A stretch of 64,000 bases of DNA from Reticulitermes speratus (lineage: Eukaryota; Arthropoda; Insecta; Blattodea; Rhinotermitidae): positions 24,931,033-24,995,032 of the forward strand of contig JAJKFL010000014.1 in the NCBI GenBank assembly GCA_021186555.1, written 5' to 3'. The position numbers were made by a program, and so were the translations under genes. Shown here in pieces: positions 11,165 through 22,400 of this stretch; the first letter of the stretch is position 1, and each line of letters opens with the position of its first letter. The notes under the pieces are model-generated. The model was not told where the DNA came from and ran no database searches. It saw only the letters and a list, made by a program, of their open reading frames with translations.

Positions 11165-11255
11165 AATACAGTGTGGGCAGAATGTAGAATTTTTGAATGT
11201 TAAAACTGTTGATGCATCCGGTAACCATTAGGCTTTAAAAGGTTTAATATAGCCA
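11165..11255 (+). repeat. Dispersed repeat family G fragment
   Basis: The sequence GTGTGGGCAGAATGTAGAAT followed by TTGAATGTTAAAACTG and TTAGGCTTTAAAAGGTTTAAT is also present, diverged, at 25-85, at 50160-50215, at 51495-51545 and reversed at 14940-15050. Its class is unknown. Confidence 0.45.
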
Positions 11256-11564
11256 TTCTCATAGGTACTAAAATTGTAATTGTACGTATTATCAAAACAA
11301 GAAATCAGCAGGATAATAGAAATTAAACAGGAAAGTACCATGATTATTGTTTTATTCTTATGTTATAAAATTTACAATGCAAATACATATCAATACAATC
11401 TGTACAAGTTTGTTTTTTTAATTAAGGACCAAGTTTGTTTTATTATTATATTTTTTTTGCAATTTACTTTCTTTTGCGCGCATTTCTATTCCCTATGTGC
11501 GCTGATTTCATAACCTAGGTACGAGCGCACATACTCTCTGCTTAAAGGGAAAAAGCTTTGCTCA

Positions 11565-11850
11565 TGGAACTGTTTCTTCTATCGCATTTAGCCCGCCTTT
11601 TCTACAGGCATTCTGCTCGTGAATTGACAGTCAATCAACAATGTGTTTTTATTGTTCTACCTTGTTCTTTCACATGGGTATGAGACTTGGTCCTATAAAC
11701 TAAGGGAAGAACAGAGATTGAGGCTGTTTCAAAAGAGCGAGCTGAGACAAACGGCTGCACCTAAGAGAAAAAAGTACATGTCGATGGTCTTAATAATTTG
11801 TACTCTTCACTATCCATGAATGAGGCTATTCAATGAAAAAGGATTAAATA
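11565..11850 (+). pseudogene. Decayed LINE piece, second copy of duplicated unit
   Basis: This parallels 7975-8265 almost base for base (YETWSYKLREEQRLRLF-type residues, GACAAACGGCTGCACC). It lacks the rest of the LINE tail, and after 11850 the sequence diverges into a small hairpin (CACCTTCAT/ATGAAGGCGG) and a CTAA microsatellite. It is broken by frameshifts. Confidence 0.65.
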
Positions 11851-11900
11851 TCCACCTTCATATAAAATGAAGGCGGATATAATTGTTAAATGGTTTTAGT

Positions 11901-11930
11901 TCTCTAACTAACTAACTAACTAATTAAACT
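11901..11930. repeat. (CTAA)n microsatellite
   Basis: About six CTAA/CTAAC repeats. This is the same motif, on the opposite strand, as the GTTA run that ends the LINE at 31.6 kb, so it may be the relic of a LINE 3' end. Confidence 0.7.
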
Positions 11931-12066
11931 CCTTTGAACAATAAACCAACAATATATACGTTGAACACGACTTATAGATTAAAGTAAATATTGTTACTGC
12001 AGTTGTATAATTTCCTTTTTACATTCTTAAATTTCTGAATATAAGCATGAATGGCAGCGACGATAG

Positions 12067-12204
12067 TAAGGTGATTCATCCCGTTTCTTGTAAACATTAA
12101 ATAAATAAATCAACCAAAAATATCCATAGAACACAACTCATATAAGTTATACAATGCTGGTTTATTGTTTTAATTTTCACAATACAACGCGATGAATCAC
12201 CTTA
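12067..12204. mobile_element. MITE-like element with 14-bp TIRs
   Basis: A perfect 14-bp terminal inverted repeat (TAAGGTGATTCATC and GATGAATCACCTTA) bounds 138 bases of AT-rich sequence without coding capacity. Both ends carry TA, as expected for a Tc1/mariner-type target duplication. No other copy was noticed in the window. Confidence 0.5.
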
Positions 12205-13956
12205 AGATAACTAATTTCTCCTGTAAACGCTGACAGTTTATCTGCTAGTCGAGATATTCCCAGCATCTTGTGACCTCAAAGGGCCATTATAGTGTAGAAA
12301 AGTTTCAAAATAGATTCTTCCCATGCGGTACGCACGCACGAACTTAAATATTGTTTACTAATCTTAATTATATGTGTCAAGTGCACTAAATCACCAAAAC
12401 ACTGACATTCCTTTTGCTGGGAAGCGTAAGTTAAGTGTGTCAGAAACAACCTGCGAGCCGCAGGCACTACCCTATTAGGAATATGTACAAAAATTACGTA
12501 CAAAAACTTTCAATTTTACACTTAAATATTACTTTATAAAATATTACGCAGGTACAAGATTCTTTAAAGCAATACTTCAAAACTTGCAAATTTAGTGCAA
12601 ATGTAGAGGCGAATTACATGCACAGTACACAGTAAGCATATTTGGTGACTTTTTGGATAGAATACCGGAGCTTACTCTTAGAAGAATATTCTAAATGCCA
12701 TGATAATTTTTATGCTAATATCTTTCTATTTCTAATCTTAGTAACATTCGAAGTCTTCAAATCATAAAGGTTTGGATTATAGTTGAATCAGTTACGTGGT
12801 TAGAACATGGAAAAATAAAGGTTTCTGGCACATTGGACATGTCCGCTTCTTCCAGCTAACAGATGCAATTTAAACAAACAAGACATAAACTACAACATCG
12901 CTATATTCTGAAAGAAGGCTAACAAGAGACTTCGGATTTTAAGACCATGCCCTAGATCAGCGACTCAAAAGGCAGCATCATAATCGGTACAGTACAAATT
13001 TACTTAGTGGTTCAAATCATGAGTCATCCCGCATAGCTCGTAGTTCCCACAAGTCCAGATAAGTAAAAAAAAAGGAAGTTCTTTTCATGCGTTGTTAGTT
13101 AAACAGTAACAAGATTACTTCTATTGTTAGTGTTTTGTTTAGGCACTCATTCATAATAGTCCAACCACAAGACCCACATTCATGCAACAGAAAGGCTATA
13201 ACAAGATCATAAGACCCTCCAAAGACATCCAACAAAACGCGCATGGCTGCTTCACTCGAAGAATACGTGAAATAAACTACATAAGAAGTTTAGTTAAACC
13301 CTTTTCAGTATAAATATATCAATGAGTTGCAACATAGAATAGTTCTTAAAGTGTCAGGCATAAAGCGCATTCACGTAAGCATACTGTACCTAAGTTGGGC
13401 TATTTTAAGTGGTGTTGTTCGTTTTGAAATGAAAGGGCAGTCGTGCTGAATAAACACTTTTGATTCAAGAGACATCGTGGCTGGGAGATGTACAAGGGGT
13501 CGTCACGACATGTTCAGCTGCAAAGTTGCCAAACACGCTGAATTAAGCAGGACGTAATATCTTGAACTCTCTCATTCAAATGTTGCTTTCTGAACCCCAC
13601 CCTTTTCCTCACACCTTTTCTTGGACCCTACTCCACTCTGAAGACTCCACATTTACAGACCTTGGTTAAAAGTCACGAAACTCGTAGTATTAAGAACCTT
13701 TTAATGCACGCTGCTTGTCTGTTTCAAGTTACGCCCTCTCTACAATCCACTGTGAAGCTCTCTTAGAGCCACTGGCGCAGCGGCCAGTTAAAGTAAGCAA
13801 AACGTATTCCAAAGACAAGCATAATTATACAAGAACAAAGTATATTTAACGTACAGTCCATGAAACAATCATCTATATAAATACTTCTTCCTCTTCCCCC
13901 CTCCATCACCGGTTTCCTTCCGGCTTGTCTCCCAGGCTCTTAGTTCAAGACCATAC
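12205..13956. other. Stretch without recognised gene
   Basis: About 1.75 kb with no recognised exon or repeat. It is AT-rich with scattered A-runs. Confidence 0.3.
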
Positions 13957-14137
13957 ACAGTCGAACTCGGTTACGTCATGAAGGGGACTGAATACTTTGT
14001 GTCACTATAAGCGAGTGTTGTAATAACCGAGGAGTATAATGTTACGGTTAACGGCGAGGAATTAATTAGAACTACAGAATATCTGACGCTATAGGCAAGG
14101 TGTATAAACAGATGTCGTCATAACCGTGTTCGACTGT
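13957..14137. mobile_element. MITE-like element, imperfect TIRs
   Basis: ACAGTCGAACTCGGTTACG at the left and CGTAACCGTGTTCGACTGT-like sequence at the right (CATAACCGTGTTCGACTGT) form an imperfect terminal inverted repeat of about 22 bases around 180 bp of noncoding sequence. Ends of the type ACAGTCGAAC..GGTTATAACG are, as I remember, common in arthropod nonautonomous elements; the family is not named here. Confidence 0.5.
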
Positions 14138-14562
14138 AATTTGTAGAGCATACAGAAAGGCTTGTCCATCGCTGTTTCTGCGTTAGGCGACTGGATACAG
14201 CTTAAGACGTAATGCAGTTTCTTTGGTATTTACAGACCTTATGCATCCTGCATTGCCACAGCAGCAATCAATAAAATCGTACGTTGTCACATTCTTTCAA
14301 TTTTATAATCTGAATGTAATGATATGTAAAAATAATTCAGTGTTTGTTTCCTGTGTGCTTCCATGTGACTGCTAAGCAGACAGTGTCTTGTTTACTCTGT
14401 GTATGAAGTATGCTGATATCTGACTGCATATATGTGCAAGTACTCTTAAAGAGTTTATTAATTAGCGACGTGCGGTGTAAGAAATAGGCAAGAGAATGGA
14501 ATTCATTCGGCCACTTTCTTGTGGATCATAACATAACAAGACAAGCACTTGAAGGTGAAAGG

Positions 14563-14755
14563 TAAAGCAATCCCATTACAGGCCCTTAGGGTTCCAGAAC
14601 GTTGAGGCTCCCAGATTTCTAGACAATCGGCACATGAAGGCAGTAAGGTTGTCAGCCCTACGCATCATCCGCTTTTACCCCCAGGAAGTATTCCTCGTAC
14701 TCGTTTATGCTAGAGGCTGAGTCGACCCCAGGGCCGTAGTGCGGCCGGAAGGATT
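14563..14755 (-). repeat. SINE family D, copy 1
   Basis: This is a reversed copy of the element at 61787: CCCATTACAGGCCC, TTGAGGCTCCCAGATTTCT, a diverged middle, TCGTACTCGTTTATGCTAGA, GGCTGAGTCGACCCCAGGGC and GTGCGGCCGGAAGGATT. The tRNA-like head lies beyond the break and is missing, so the copy is 5' truncated. Confidence 0.8.
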
Positions 14756-15195
14756 GAAGATCTGACATGAAGAATTACTACAGAATTAAACATCTTATTG
14801 GTAGCTAAATACATTTTGTAAAAATTCATACATGGTCAGGGTTTCCAAAACGTACATGCTGTTCGCAAGAACGCAATAAGTTTTGGTATGTTTCTACTTG
14901 TGGTTCGAGTTGTTCCCGGCACATATTAAGAGAGAAGTTTCCGGAAATTTTGTGCTAACTGTTGAAAGCCTATTGGTTAGGCATACTTTATGAACCACCA
15001 GTTTCAACACTAAAAAAAATTCTACGTTCTGCCCACAGAGTGTAATTAAATGTTTTGTATGGACCTTAGGAAAAACAGCGATTATTTTCCTGTATAGTAT
15101 TAAGGGGTTGGTTTATATAACGGAGGCACAGTGTGTTTAGCGTACGGTACAGGCTCGATGTTTAAATAAAATTTGGGTGAATGTTTGTTTCTGAA

Positions 15196-15365
15196 GGCCG
15201 TGCCATGTCTCAGCCGGTTACCGCGGGTGTCCGGGTTTGATCCCAAGCCAGTCCACGTGAGAGTTCTGGTGAATAAGGTGGCATTGGAACAGGCCGTCTT
15301 CGGGCACGGTTTTCTCCCGTCACTATGAACCCACCAAAGCCACATCCTCATCAGAAGGACATTCA
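15196..15365 (+). repeat. SINE family A, copy 3, truncated
   Basis: Head GGCCGTGCCATGTCTCAGCC with a deletion in the A-B spacer, B box GGGTTTGATCCCA, and a body in which GGTGAATAAGGTGGCATTGG replaces the family sequence. It ends near CCACCAAAGCCACA, without the usual tail. Confidence 0.75.
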
Positions 15366-15430
15366 AATACCGCAATGCTCTTTCGTACATCGGGGAACAC
15401 TGGACAGAAAATTACATTCACACTAAGCGA

Positions 15431-15640
15431 TTTCAGGCTTCCGCCGGGGTTTAAATGAGATTTTCACTCTTCCGGGATGTTACGCAGCGTAGATTGGTAT
15501 TTATGTACCGACGTTTCGGGAATCTATCTCCTTGGACTGCTTGACCCTTTAAGATGAGACTGATAGGTTGTCCCGAAACGTCGGTGAATAACTGCCAATC
15601 TACGCCGCGTAACATAAAAAAAGATCTCACCTACATTCAC
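15431..15640. mobile_element. Inverted-repeat element family F, copy 2
   Basis: It starts CAGGCTTCCGCCGGGG, runs through TTACGCAGCGTAGATTGGTA and ACCGACGTTTCGGGA, and returns through TCCCGAAACGTCGG, CTGCCAATCTACGCCGCGTAA and GATCTCACCTACATTCACAC. The arms are about 60 bp with few mismatches. The hammerhead-like cores in both halves are mutated (TTTAAGA on the + strand). Confidence 0.75.
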
Positions 15641-16414
15641 ACTGTTTTTCGACCATAGAGGCACTTTTATTTGTGCCAGTTATTTGATTATTATCAAATG
15701 CGTTACAATTGTCGGACACATCAATATTATTTTTTGTCTACAAAAATTACCCGGGGCATAAACCTCAAGAAGAATAACACATACGTCCAGGGAAGGCAAG
15801 GAAAATATTGGGATATATTATTTCCTTATTTGATAATACATTTAGAGAGAACACTAAACAAACTAATCATATGTATGGGGCAATAAGAGCAAAGTTGGAT
15901 ACAAATCAAGGCAAGCTAAGCCCTGCATTGATAAAATAATATAAACAACTGTCATCTTAAATTAACATACAGCTCCTAGTTACGGACATAGAGGGAAGAA
16001 AAAACGATAAACAGAAACGTCAAATAAAGAATTTTTCAGAAATATGCTGAATATGTGTTATATAGTCAGATTATGAATAAAATGTTCAGGATGGAATTAA
16101 ACACATTTAATTTAAACAATACAAATAGGAATGGCAGGTATAATGTGACATGTTATGTGTAGAATGTAATTTAATAATTTATCTAGATAATAATGAATTA
16201 TATATGAAATGGGGGTCCGAAACTGCGATACAGGGTTCAACCTGTTCAGTAGGAGGGTAGAAAAGAACTGAGGGTGCAAATCTTAGTTTTGCTGATGACG
16301 ACGAAGACAAGAATGTCGAGTATGTGCGTAATCAATAACTAGAATGACGCATGAGTACGTACTGCCTACTTACAATGTAGAACTTGGGAGCAAGACAGAA
16401 CTAAACACCACATT
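15641..16414. other. Stretch without recognised gene
   Basis: AT-rich sequence with no recognised exon or repeat. Confidence 0.3.
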
Positions 16415-16771
16415 TCACAGCAGCAACATAAACAGTGTTCTATTTGGTGTAGCCACATACTTGTCGTATTCTTTTATTTCTGCTTTCTTTGCTGACGTGT
16501 TTCCACACCCTTTGCATGGCCGGGGCTGCAGAGGAAGTTGTACATCACTCGCGAATCTCTTTTGTCTAACGTTGTGACACGATTTACGATGCTTTAACAA
16601 CCGTAGATACTGCAACGCAACCAGCCCTTGGCTGTATGTGAAGCTAGGTTCCTCTGAGCTTGACCACCGCTGCGTGATCCAAGGTCTACATCCTCTTATC
16701 TCTTTAAAAGCAGGCCACACGTCATTTGTACACTCAGGGCGATAAAAAGGTCCACTGATTGATGGACACAT
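16415..16771 (-). CDS. Unexplained 118-codon open frame
   Basis: The second longest uninterrupted frame on the - strand in the window, with richer GC than its surroundings. Its composition (WPAFKEIRGCRPW, CKGCG) is not obviously random, but I see no domain, promoter, splice site or homologous copy. It may be a chance frame or a decayed mobile-element gene. Listed only so that it is not lost. Confidence 0.15.
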   Translation of the reverse strand: MCPSISGPFYRPECTNDVWPAFKEIRGCRPWITQRWSSSEEPSFTYSQGLVALQYLRLLKHRKSCHNVRQKRFASDVQLPLQPRPCKGCGNTSAKKAEIKEYDKYVATPNRTLFMLLL

Positions 16772-16989
16772 CTAATGTGATTCCTAGCAACACTGAAACT
16801 ATATACAGCACAAACGTTATAAAAAGGAAGCGTGTGTAAATAATAAATTACACACATCTATTTTAAGTCATCAAATTACAAGACTTCCACAAGAAATATC
16901 AACAAGATAAATATTGGTAGGCCAAGGGAGGAAGAAACAAAGGATGAAGAAATTTATATAATTATGAGCTTCATTCCATGTGCACATCT

Positions 16990-17285
16990 ACAGATATTCT
17001 GACGACAATCAAGTTGACAAGGAGGAGACAGATGAGAGTATTTAGTATGAATAGGAGAGAAGAAAACCTGAATAAAAGAGACCGTTTGGACTATTTCGAT
17101 GTAGATGGCGGGATATTATTAAAATTGATCTTAAAAACGCCGTACTAGGATGTTGACTGGATTCATTTGACGGGCTGTTAAGAACCCGTTCATGAACCTT
17201 CAGGTTCCATAATGTGCGGAGAATTTCTTGACTAACTGAGAAACTGTTAGCTTTCCAAGAAGGAATATATTCCAAAGACTTGGTA
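16990..17285 (+). pseudogene. Decayed LINE 3' end
   Basis: Frames carry fragments RRRW(R)DIIKIDLK, then a CDWIH segment, then the noncoding tail ATGAACCTTCAGGTTCCATA, GAGAATTTCTTGACTAACTG and TTAGCTTTCCAAGAAGG. These parallel the LINE end at 31.4-31.6 kb. It is 5' truncated and frameshifted. Confidence 0.7.
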
Positions 17286-17789
17286 ATATAATAAATCAGG
17301 CCTTTTAAGTGACAGAATAGTAGACTAATTATTAGTCTCCTGAGCCTGTAGCATATTGCATATTAGGTTTTATCTCAAGCAGCATGAGCCTTATCAAGAT
17401 ACTTAATACATAGCAAAGCAATTACCAGCCATTTTAAATCTTAGAATAATAAAGTTTACAACATCGCTACTATGCTGCTCTACAAGCGGCATAATGATCC
17501 GCCAATTCTCCATACTCATCTTCTTCCGAACACTACTCTTATCAGAAAGGTAAGCGGGCGAAGCCTGGGGTCCTTCAAACAAAGCAATACCCTTTGTGAT
17601 ATCGGGAGCACTGGATATAAAAGTACCTTCACATTATTTCTTTCTCAAAGTTCAAAGGGCTAACAGACAAATGATTGTTCAGCGCAAGACTATAAATAAG
17701 AAGATAAATAAACCAATCAAAAGTGATGGCTCTTTAAGACAGCATCACCAAAATAATACGTTTCAAAGCAGAAGAATATGGAAATTGGT

Positions 17790-18430
17790 AGTTGCTGGGC
17801 GAACTGGTACAATTTTGCATATTGTTTTATATGGGCGTTGACAGTGTTCGATAGTAGGATGCTAAGGAATATATTTGTGCCTAAGAGGGAAGACGTAAGA
17901 GGAGACTGGAGAAAACTGCATAATGAGGAACTCCAGAACTTGCCCAAAAATTATTCGGATGATTAAATCAAAAAGATGAAATGGGCTGGCATGCATCAGG
18001 TATGGAGAAAAGGATAAATTTATGCAGTTTTTGTGCTTTAAAATTCCGCATTGCTTCATACGAGTTACAAAGATACTCGTATACAAAAGTACCATAATTG
18101 TCAAACGTCACGACATACGCGCTTCGGCTGTGTAGAGCTAAATGCGTATGCAGTAATGTACTCTATACATCTGCGTAACTGAAGTGTATAAAGGGTTATG
18201 GTTGGGACACTTGAAGGAAAGAGACTACTTGGAAGACCAGACTAGAATGGCGGAAAATACTGAAACTAATCTTAAATAAATAGGATAGTATGGCGTGGAT
18301 TGGATTTATCTGGCTCAGGATAGAGTTAAGTGGTGGGTTCTTGTGCATATGGCCATGGACCTTCTCGTTCCTTGCATTACGGGGAATTTGTCGACGTGAC
18401 TGAGGACCTATTAGCTTCTGAATAATGACT
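17790..18430 (+). pseudogene. Decayed LINE 3' end, interrupted
   Basis: The first half (17790-18003) corresponds to the LINE segment RIFGPKRDEV..EWRRLHNEEL..IIRMIKSKR, with stops. The second half (18185-18430) corresponds to GRPE..RLLGRP, WIYLAQ and the tail GGGGAATTTGTCGACGTGAC. The 180 bases between (18004-18184) match nothing else here and look inserted or substituted. Confidence 0.65.
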
Positions 18431-19614
18431 GTGCACGGAGTTTAGTTGAATGAAATGAACGGCTTCAGGCTACGACATCTGTTTTAGGCGTTCACCTCAA
18501 GGGTACTGAAAGACTCGATAAAAAAAAATCCTGACAACCATATTCGTGTCATATATTGTAACAGGCCAGGGATGGTGAACTACTGCCATTTTGCTGGTCT
18601 CTGTGGCTAAAGGTTGTATCTGTAAACAGCGCAGCCATGAAGAACATTCGAGTGTTTCGACCCGACGTGACAGAATGGACTTCCGACAGTCCTGCCCCGA
18701 GTCCGCGCTGCAAAATACCAAAGCGTATTAACATATGGCAGGACGTGATAATTGCCACTCCAAAAGCAGACACACAATCCAAGAAATGAGGAACTGTATA
18801 AAATGTGCAGCAAGGTGGCCGTGCATTAACGAAGACAGCTGGAGCTAAACCATTTACTGCCATTAAGCGATATCTGCTGTATATTTAACATCAGTCACTG
18901 TAATGGTTCGGCGTCTGTGTGCTCGGAATGACAGGTGAAGCAGTCTGGCACAGAATAGCAGCTTTCTTAGTCACCTCCCATTCCAAATCAATATCAGTCA
19001 CATAAGTAGGTTCTTCCAGTAGCGAAATCTATACTTTTTAATTATTCCACGAATTGAAACCGTTAAAGAAACATGCCCGAATGTTACTCAGGAAACTACA
19101 CCGATGCTTGTATAAAGATCTTTCTACGTTTAAAAGCAAACTTGAAAATAAATTCTGGCAATCTGGTACCGACTCACTGAGATGGGTAAACGGTACTTCA
19201 AACAGAATAATCCATTAAAAGATAGAGCCAATCAGAGAAGAGCAATAGGTTTTTTTATTTTTTTTTGGAAGAAAGCCAATCTCACAGGTCACTTAACTCC
19301 GAACACACAACAGAAATCCATAGCCATATTTTTAACCGTGGTGTTCAGACTTGGTGGTATATGGAGTCGTAAACTTACATTAAACCTACAAAATACTTTT
19401 TTTCTGGCACACAGATATTCTATAGCACTTACGAGGAATATGGCGTCCCCACAGTGCAATGCCTCCAGAATTTATTGTTTTGATCAACTAAGGTGTCCGA
19501 ATAAGGACTCAACAAACATACAGGTCTGAAATAATTCGCACTCTGGTCATATCCACAGCACGTATTAAAAATAAATAAGTAGAAAACAAATTTTTGAGGA
19601 CAGAATCGGATCAG
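18431..19614. other. Stretch without recognised gene
   Basis: No recognised exon. Overlapping frames of 70-115 codons (18497-18863 -, 19182-19529 +) have no splice context or domains. Confidence 0.3.
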
Positions 19615-19742
19615 GTCCTCAGGTAAAGGAGTAAAGAAACGTCTACTGATATGGATCCGAGAGAAAAAACTATTCTAAAACTTCGGGAACTTTAATCGGG
19701 CCCAGCTGAGTAGGTGTTTCCCGTACTCCTTTACCTGAGGAC
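19615..19742. repeat. Inverted repeat, perfect 19-bp arms
   Basis: GTCCTCAGGTAAAGGAGTA at 19615-19633 is the exact reverse complement of 19724-19742. The 90-base spacer is unrelated to other repeats of the window. It could be a small TIR element (128 bp) or the core of a larger one. Confidence 0.6.
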
Positions 19743-20702
19743 TGGGGCCTAACCTATCCCCAAAACATTGTGTTGTATTTTTTTTCTAAACACTGTAAAA
19801 CGGACAAGAGTCCAAAAAAGTTTATCATTTGTAATGTGACATACCGTAGTCATAATCATATATAATTTTTTATAAACTAAGGCGACTGAAACAATCTATT
19901 TAAAATTTTATTTTATTTTCCATTCCTTGAATTTGCTGAAAGCCTATCCGTGGTGCAAATTAAGTGCAAATTTTTAGTGTCGGTAAAATAAGCTTAGGGC
20001 CTAAACATAAGAAGATTATGACCTTCAAGTGAATTCAATAAAATTTTGTGTTCTTATGCCAATCAAGTAGCCTATGCACAAAGTAAAATTACAGTGACAA
20101 TTCTGTACTTCTTCAGAACTCATTATTCGCATTAGACAAATCGTTGTCTCACCAAACAAGCTGCTCTGCTATTTGTATGTATACGTAACGGGAAAGCATG
20201 TGTTTGTAACAGACACAAACCACGCTTAATGGATGTGTTCTCGCTGTACGAACAAACTGAAATCTAAACTCCCAGTTCAGTTTCTAGGTTAACTAGATTG
20301 CGCTCCTTCCTATTCAATGTATGTAAAGTAGTGGGGGTTCATGAGCAACCATTGAGCGTTTCCTGCTTAGCACAGTGGACGCATAGACAGACAGACAGAC
20401 AGACGAACGAGCTGCAAAGCAGAAAGACCACTAGCGCATCAGTAGGGGCAAATCTATGTCACCACACAATTAATTATTCCGCTGCACATCAACAGACATA
20501 AATTTTCACTCTCATTATCTGAAAATCCAAGCAGAAACAACGGTAAGGTTCACAGCGTGTTACGTAACTACAAGAATGTTACGAATTATTCTCACAGTTG
20601 TAATACGTTTTTAGTGATCACATATTCTATCAGTTCTAATGATCTTACAGGCACTTAGGGCTACTGAGGGTTCTGAACGTTGCACAATATTCCGAACCGC
20701 AC

Positions 20703-20868
20703 ACGACGTTTCGGAAACTACACCTGTTTCCGTCCTCAGGCGTTATGTGTACAAACACCTTTTCACAGTCCAAAATAGCTTTTCCTATAGGATGTACCTG
20801 GGTGCCTGCCCAAGGTTTCACCTGTTGTTGGAAACAGGTACATTTACCGAAACATCGCGTAGTTTTCG
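20703..20868. repeat. Pair of facing hammerhead-like hairpins
   Basis: Left, read on the - strand (20703-20741): CTGAGGA, an extra C, a 6-bp stem II (GGAAAC/GTTTCC), GAAAC, GTC, then GTG, so the cleavage triplet is lost. Right, read on the + strand (20829-20868): CTGTTGT, T, GGAAACAGG...ACC, GAAAC, ATCGC, GTA, with a mutated core. The pair is arranged like the better ones at 30.0 and 53.5 kb but is older. Confidence 0.45.
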
Positions 20869-21117
20869 GAATACCAGACGATGGAGAAAATTCTAGAAAA
20901 TAATGATTCTATACTTTATATTCTGATACATTATCGTGCTTGTTTGATGTATTTCTTAATGAATTCAGGTACGTGTGTTTACCTCGCACATACACAGTAT
21001 CCCCGATCCAATGAATAATTTAACTTGGAGAATGCGTTAAATGAAATAACACTCAAATATCCAATCAAAGTAATATCGGATAAAGCGGAACTTTATTGAC
21101 GTGTAATTAAATAAATT

Positions 21118-21363
21118 GCCGATCCCGGTGGCCGCGCGGTCTAAGGCGTGGGTCTGCGGTCGCTCACTTTCTGGGATTGCGCGTTCGAATCCCGCAGGGG
21201 ACATGGATGTCTGTGTCTTGTGAGTGTTGCGTGTTGTCAGGTAGAGATCTCAGCGACGGGCCGATCACTCGTTCAGAGGAGTCCTACCGAGTGTGGTGTG
21301 TCCGAGTGTAATATCGAAAGCTGAACAATGAGGAGGCCTAGGCCCACTAGGGCTGTTCAGCCA
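21118..21363 (+). repeat. SINE family B, copy 2
   Basis: The head GGTGGCCGCGCGGTCTAAGG, B box GCGTTCGAATCCCGC and body CATGGATGTCTGTGTCTTG through GAGGAGTCCTACCGAGTG match copy 1. The 3' end CTAGGGCTGTTCAGCCATAA is diverged. Both internal promoter boxes are recognisable. Confidence 0.88.
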
Positions 21364-21510
21364 TAAAAGAATGAATAAATCAGCCTTCCAGGGAGAAAAA
21401 GAAAATGTCATAATGTGTTAGTTTGATGGTTGTTATCCCACTGTGTTTTCGATTACAACAAATAAGCATTCAAATTTTCAGTCCAACGCAACTCTATACT
21501 TATTACGGCT

Positions 21511-21555
21511 TAGCTACATGTTTCGGTCCCTATTTGGTCCACCACCAGGCTATTG
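21511..21555 (-). ncRNA. Decayed hammerhead-like motif
   Basis: The - strand reads TAGC, CTGGTGG (two changes from CTGATGA), T, GGACC...GGACC-type stem II (GGACC/GGGACC), GAAAC, AT, GUA, GCTA. Stem I still pairs for 4 bp (TAGC/GCTA), but the catalytic core is mutated. Confidence 0.35.
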
Positions 21556-22129
21556 TATAAAACTTAAAAAAGGCAAAAGCGTACACAAAATATACAGTTC
21601 GTCTATGAATCTCACAATTACATAGCATTCATCATAGTTATCATTCCTACTGATATCATAGCAGCTATTGTGTGCTGCTTTTTGTAAAACGATCGATTAC
21701 TAAAACCAAATTATTAAATCAAAATTAGCTATAGTTGATAAAGTGATTTTTGCTGCGACCACTTCATCCTATTAATTGTACCCTTTGTCGACGATTTATT
21801 AAGTTACTTAATCTAATTAAGAACGATGAATTTCAGCTGCCTCAATTTAGGAGCCTGCAACAGAAGTATGCCTCCAACCTGACAAATGTGCGGAAAGGCA
21901 GTTCTGGAGTACTTAATCACCAGCTAAAGGGGAGCAGAGAAATGCTGAGTGCTTTATGCAACTGATGTACAGTTCTCCGGGCTGTTGTTGACTGCACACG
22001 TTTACCCAGCATTCCACACAAAAATTATGTCATGCAAGCAAATGGAACTTCTAAGCGTTAAGTTTAAAATCTTAGTTAGGCTTACAGTTTAATCCAACCA
22101 TTAACTAACTACAACAGACTCCTTGCGAA
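21556..22129. other. Stretch without recognised gene
   Basis: No recognised feature. Confidence 0.3.
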
Positions 22130-22400
22130 ACTGGCAGTCCAATCTTCTCGTGAAGAGCTATCCAGCCTTTTACGGAACCCTAAAGTGAACGACCGTGTTC
22201 ACAGGAGCCCATCATTGGGCACCACCCTGAGCAGTCGAGTCCAATCCACAACTTTCACCGCATTTATTTAAGATATATTTTAATATTATCCACGGATGTA
22301 CTCCTGCGTCTACCAAATGGCGTTTTCCTTTTGGTCTTTCCTCTAAAATTTCGTATGCAGTTACCACTTCTCCACGTATGCCACATGCCTCGCTCATGTC
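22130..22400 (-). pseudogene. Decayed LINE 3' end, reverse strand
   Basis: The - strand shows AYEILEERPKGKRHL, then an IILKYIL segment and a GLDSTAQ segment. These correspond, through frameshifts, to the residues that follow the GHVARM block in the LINEs of this window ([24 protein letters not shown]). The noncoding end TTTAGGGTTCCGTAAAAGGC agrees. It may belong to a subfamily different from the 31-kb copy. Confidence 0.6.
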
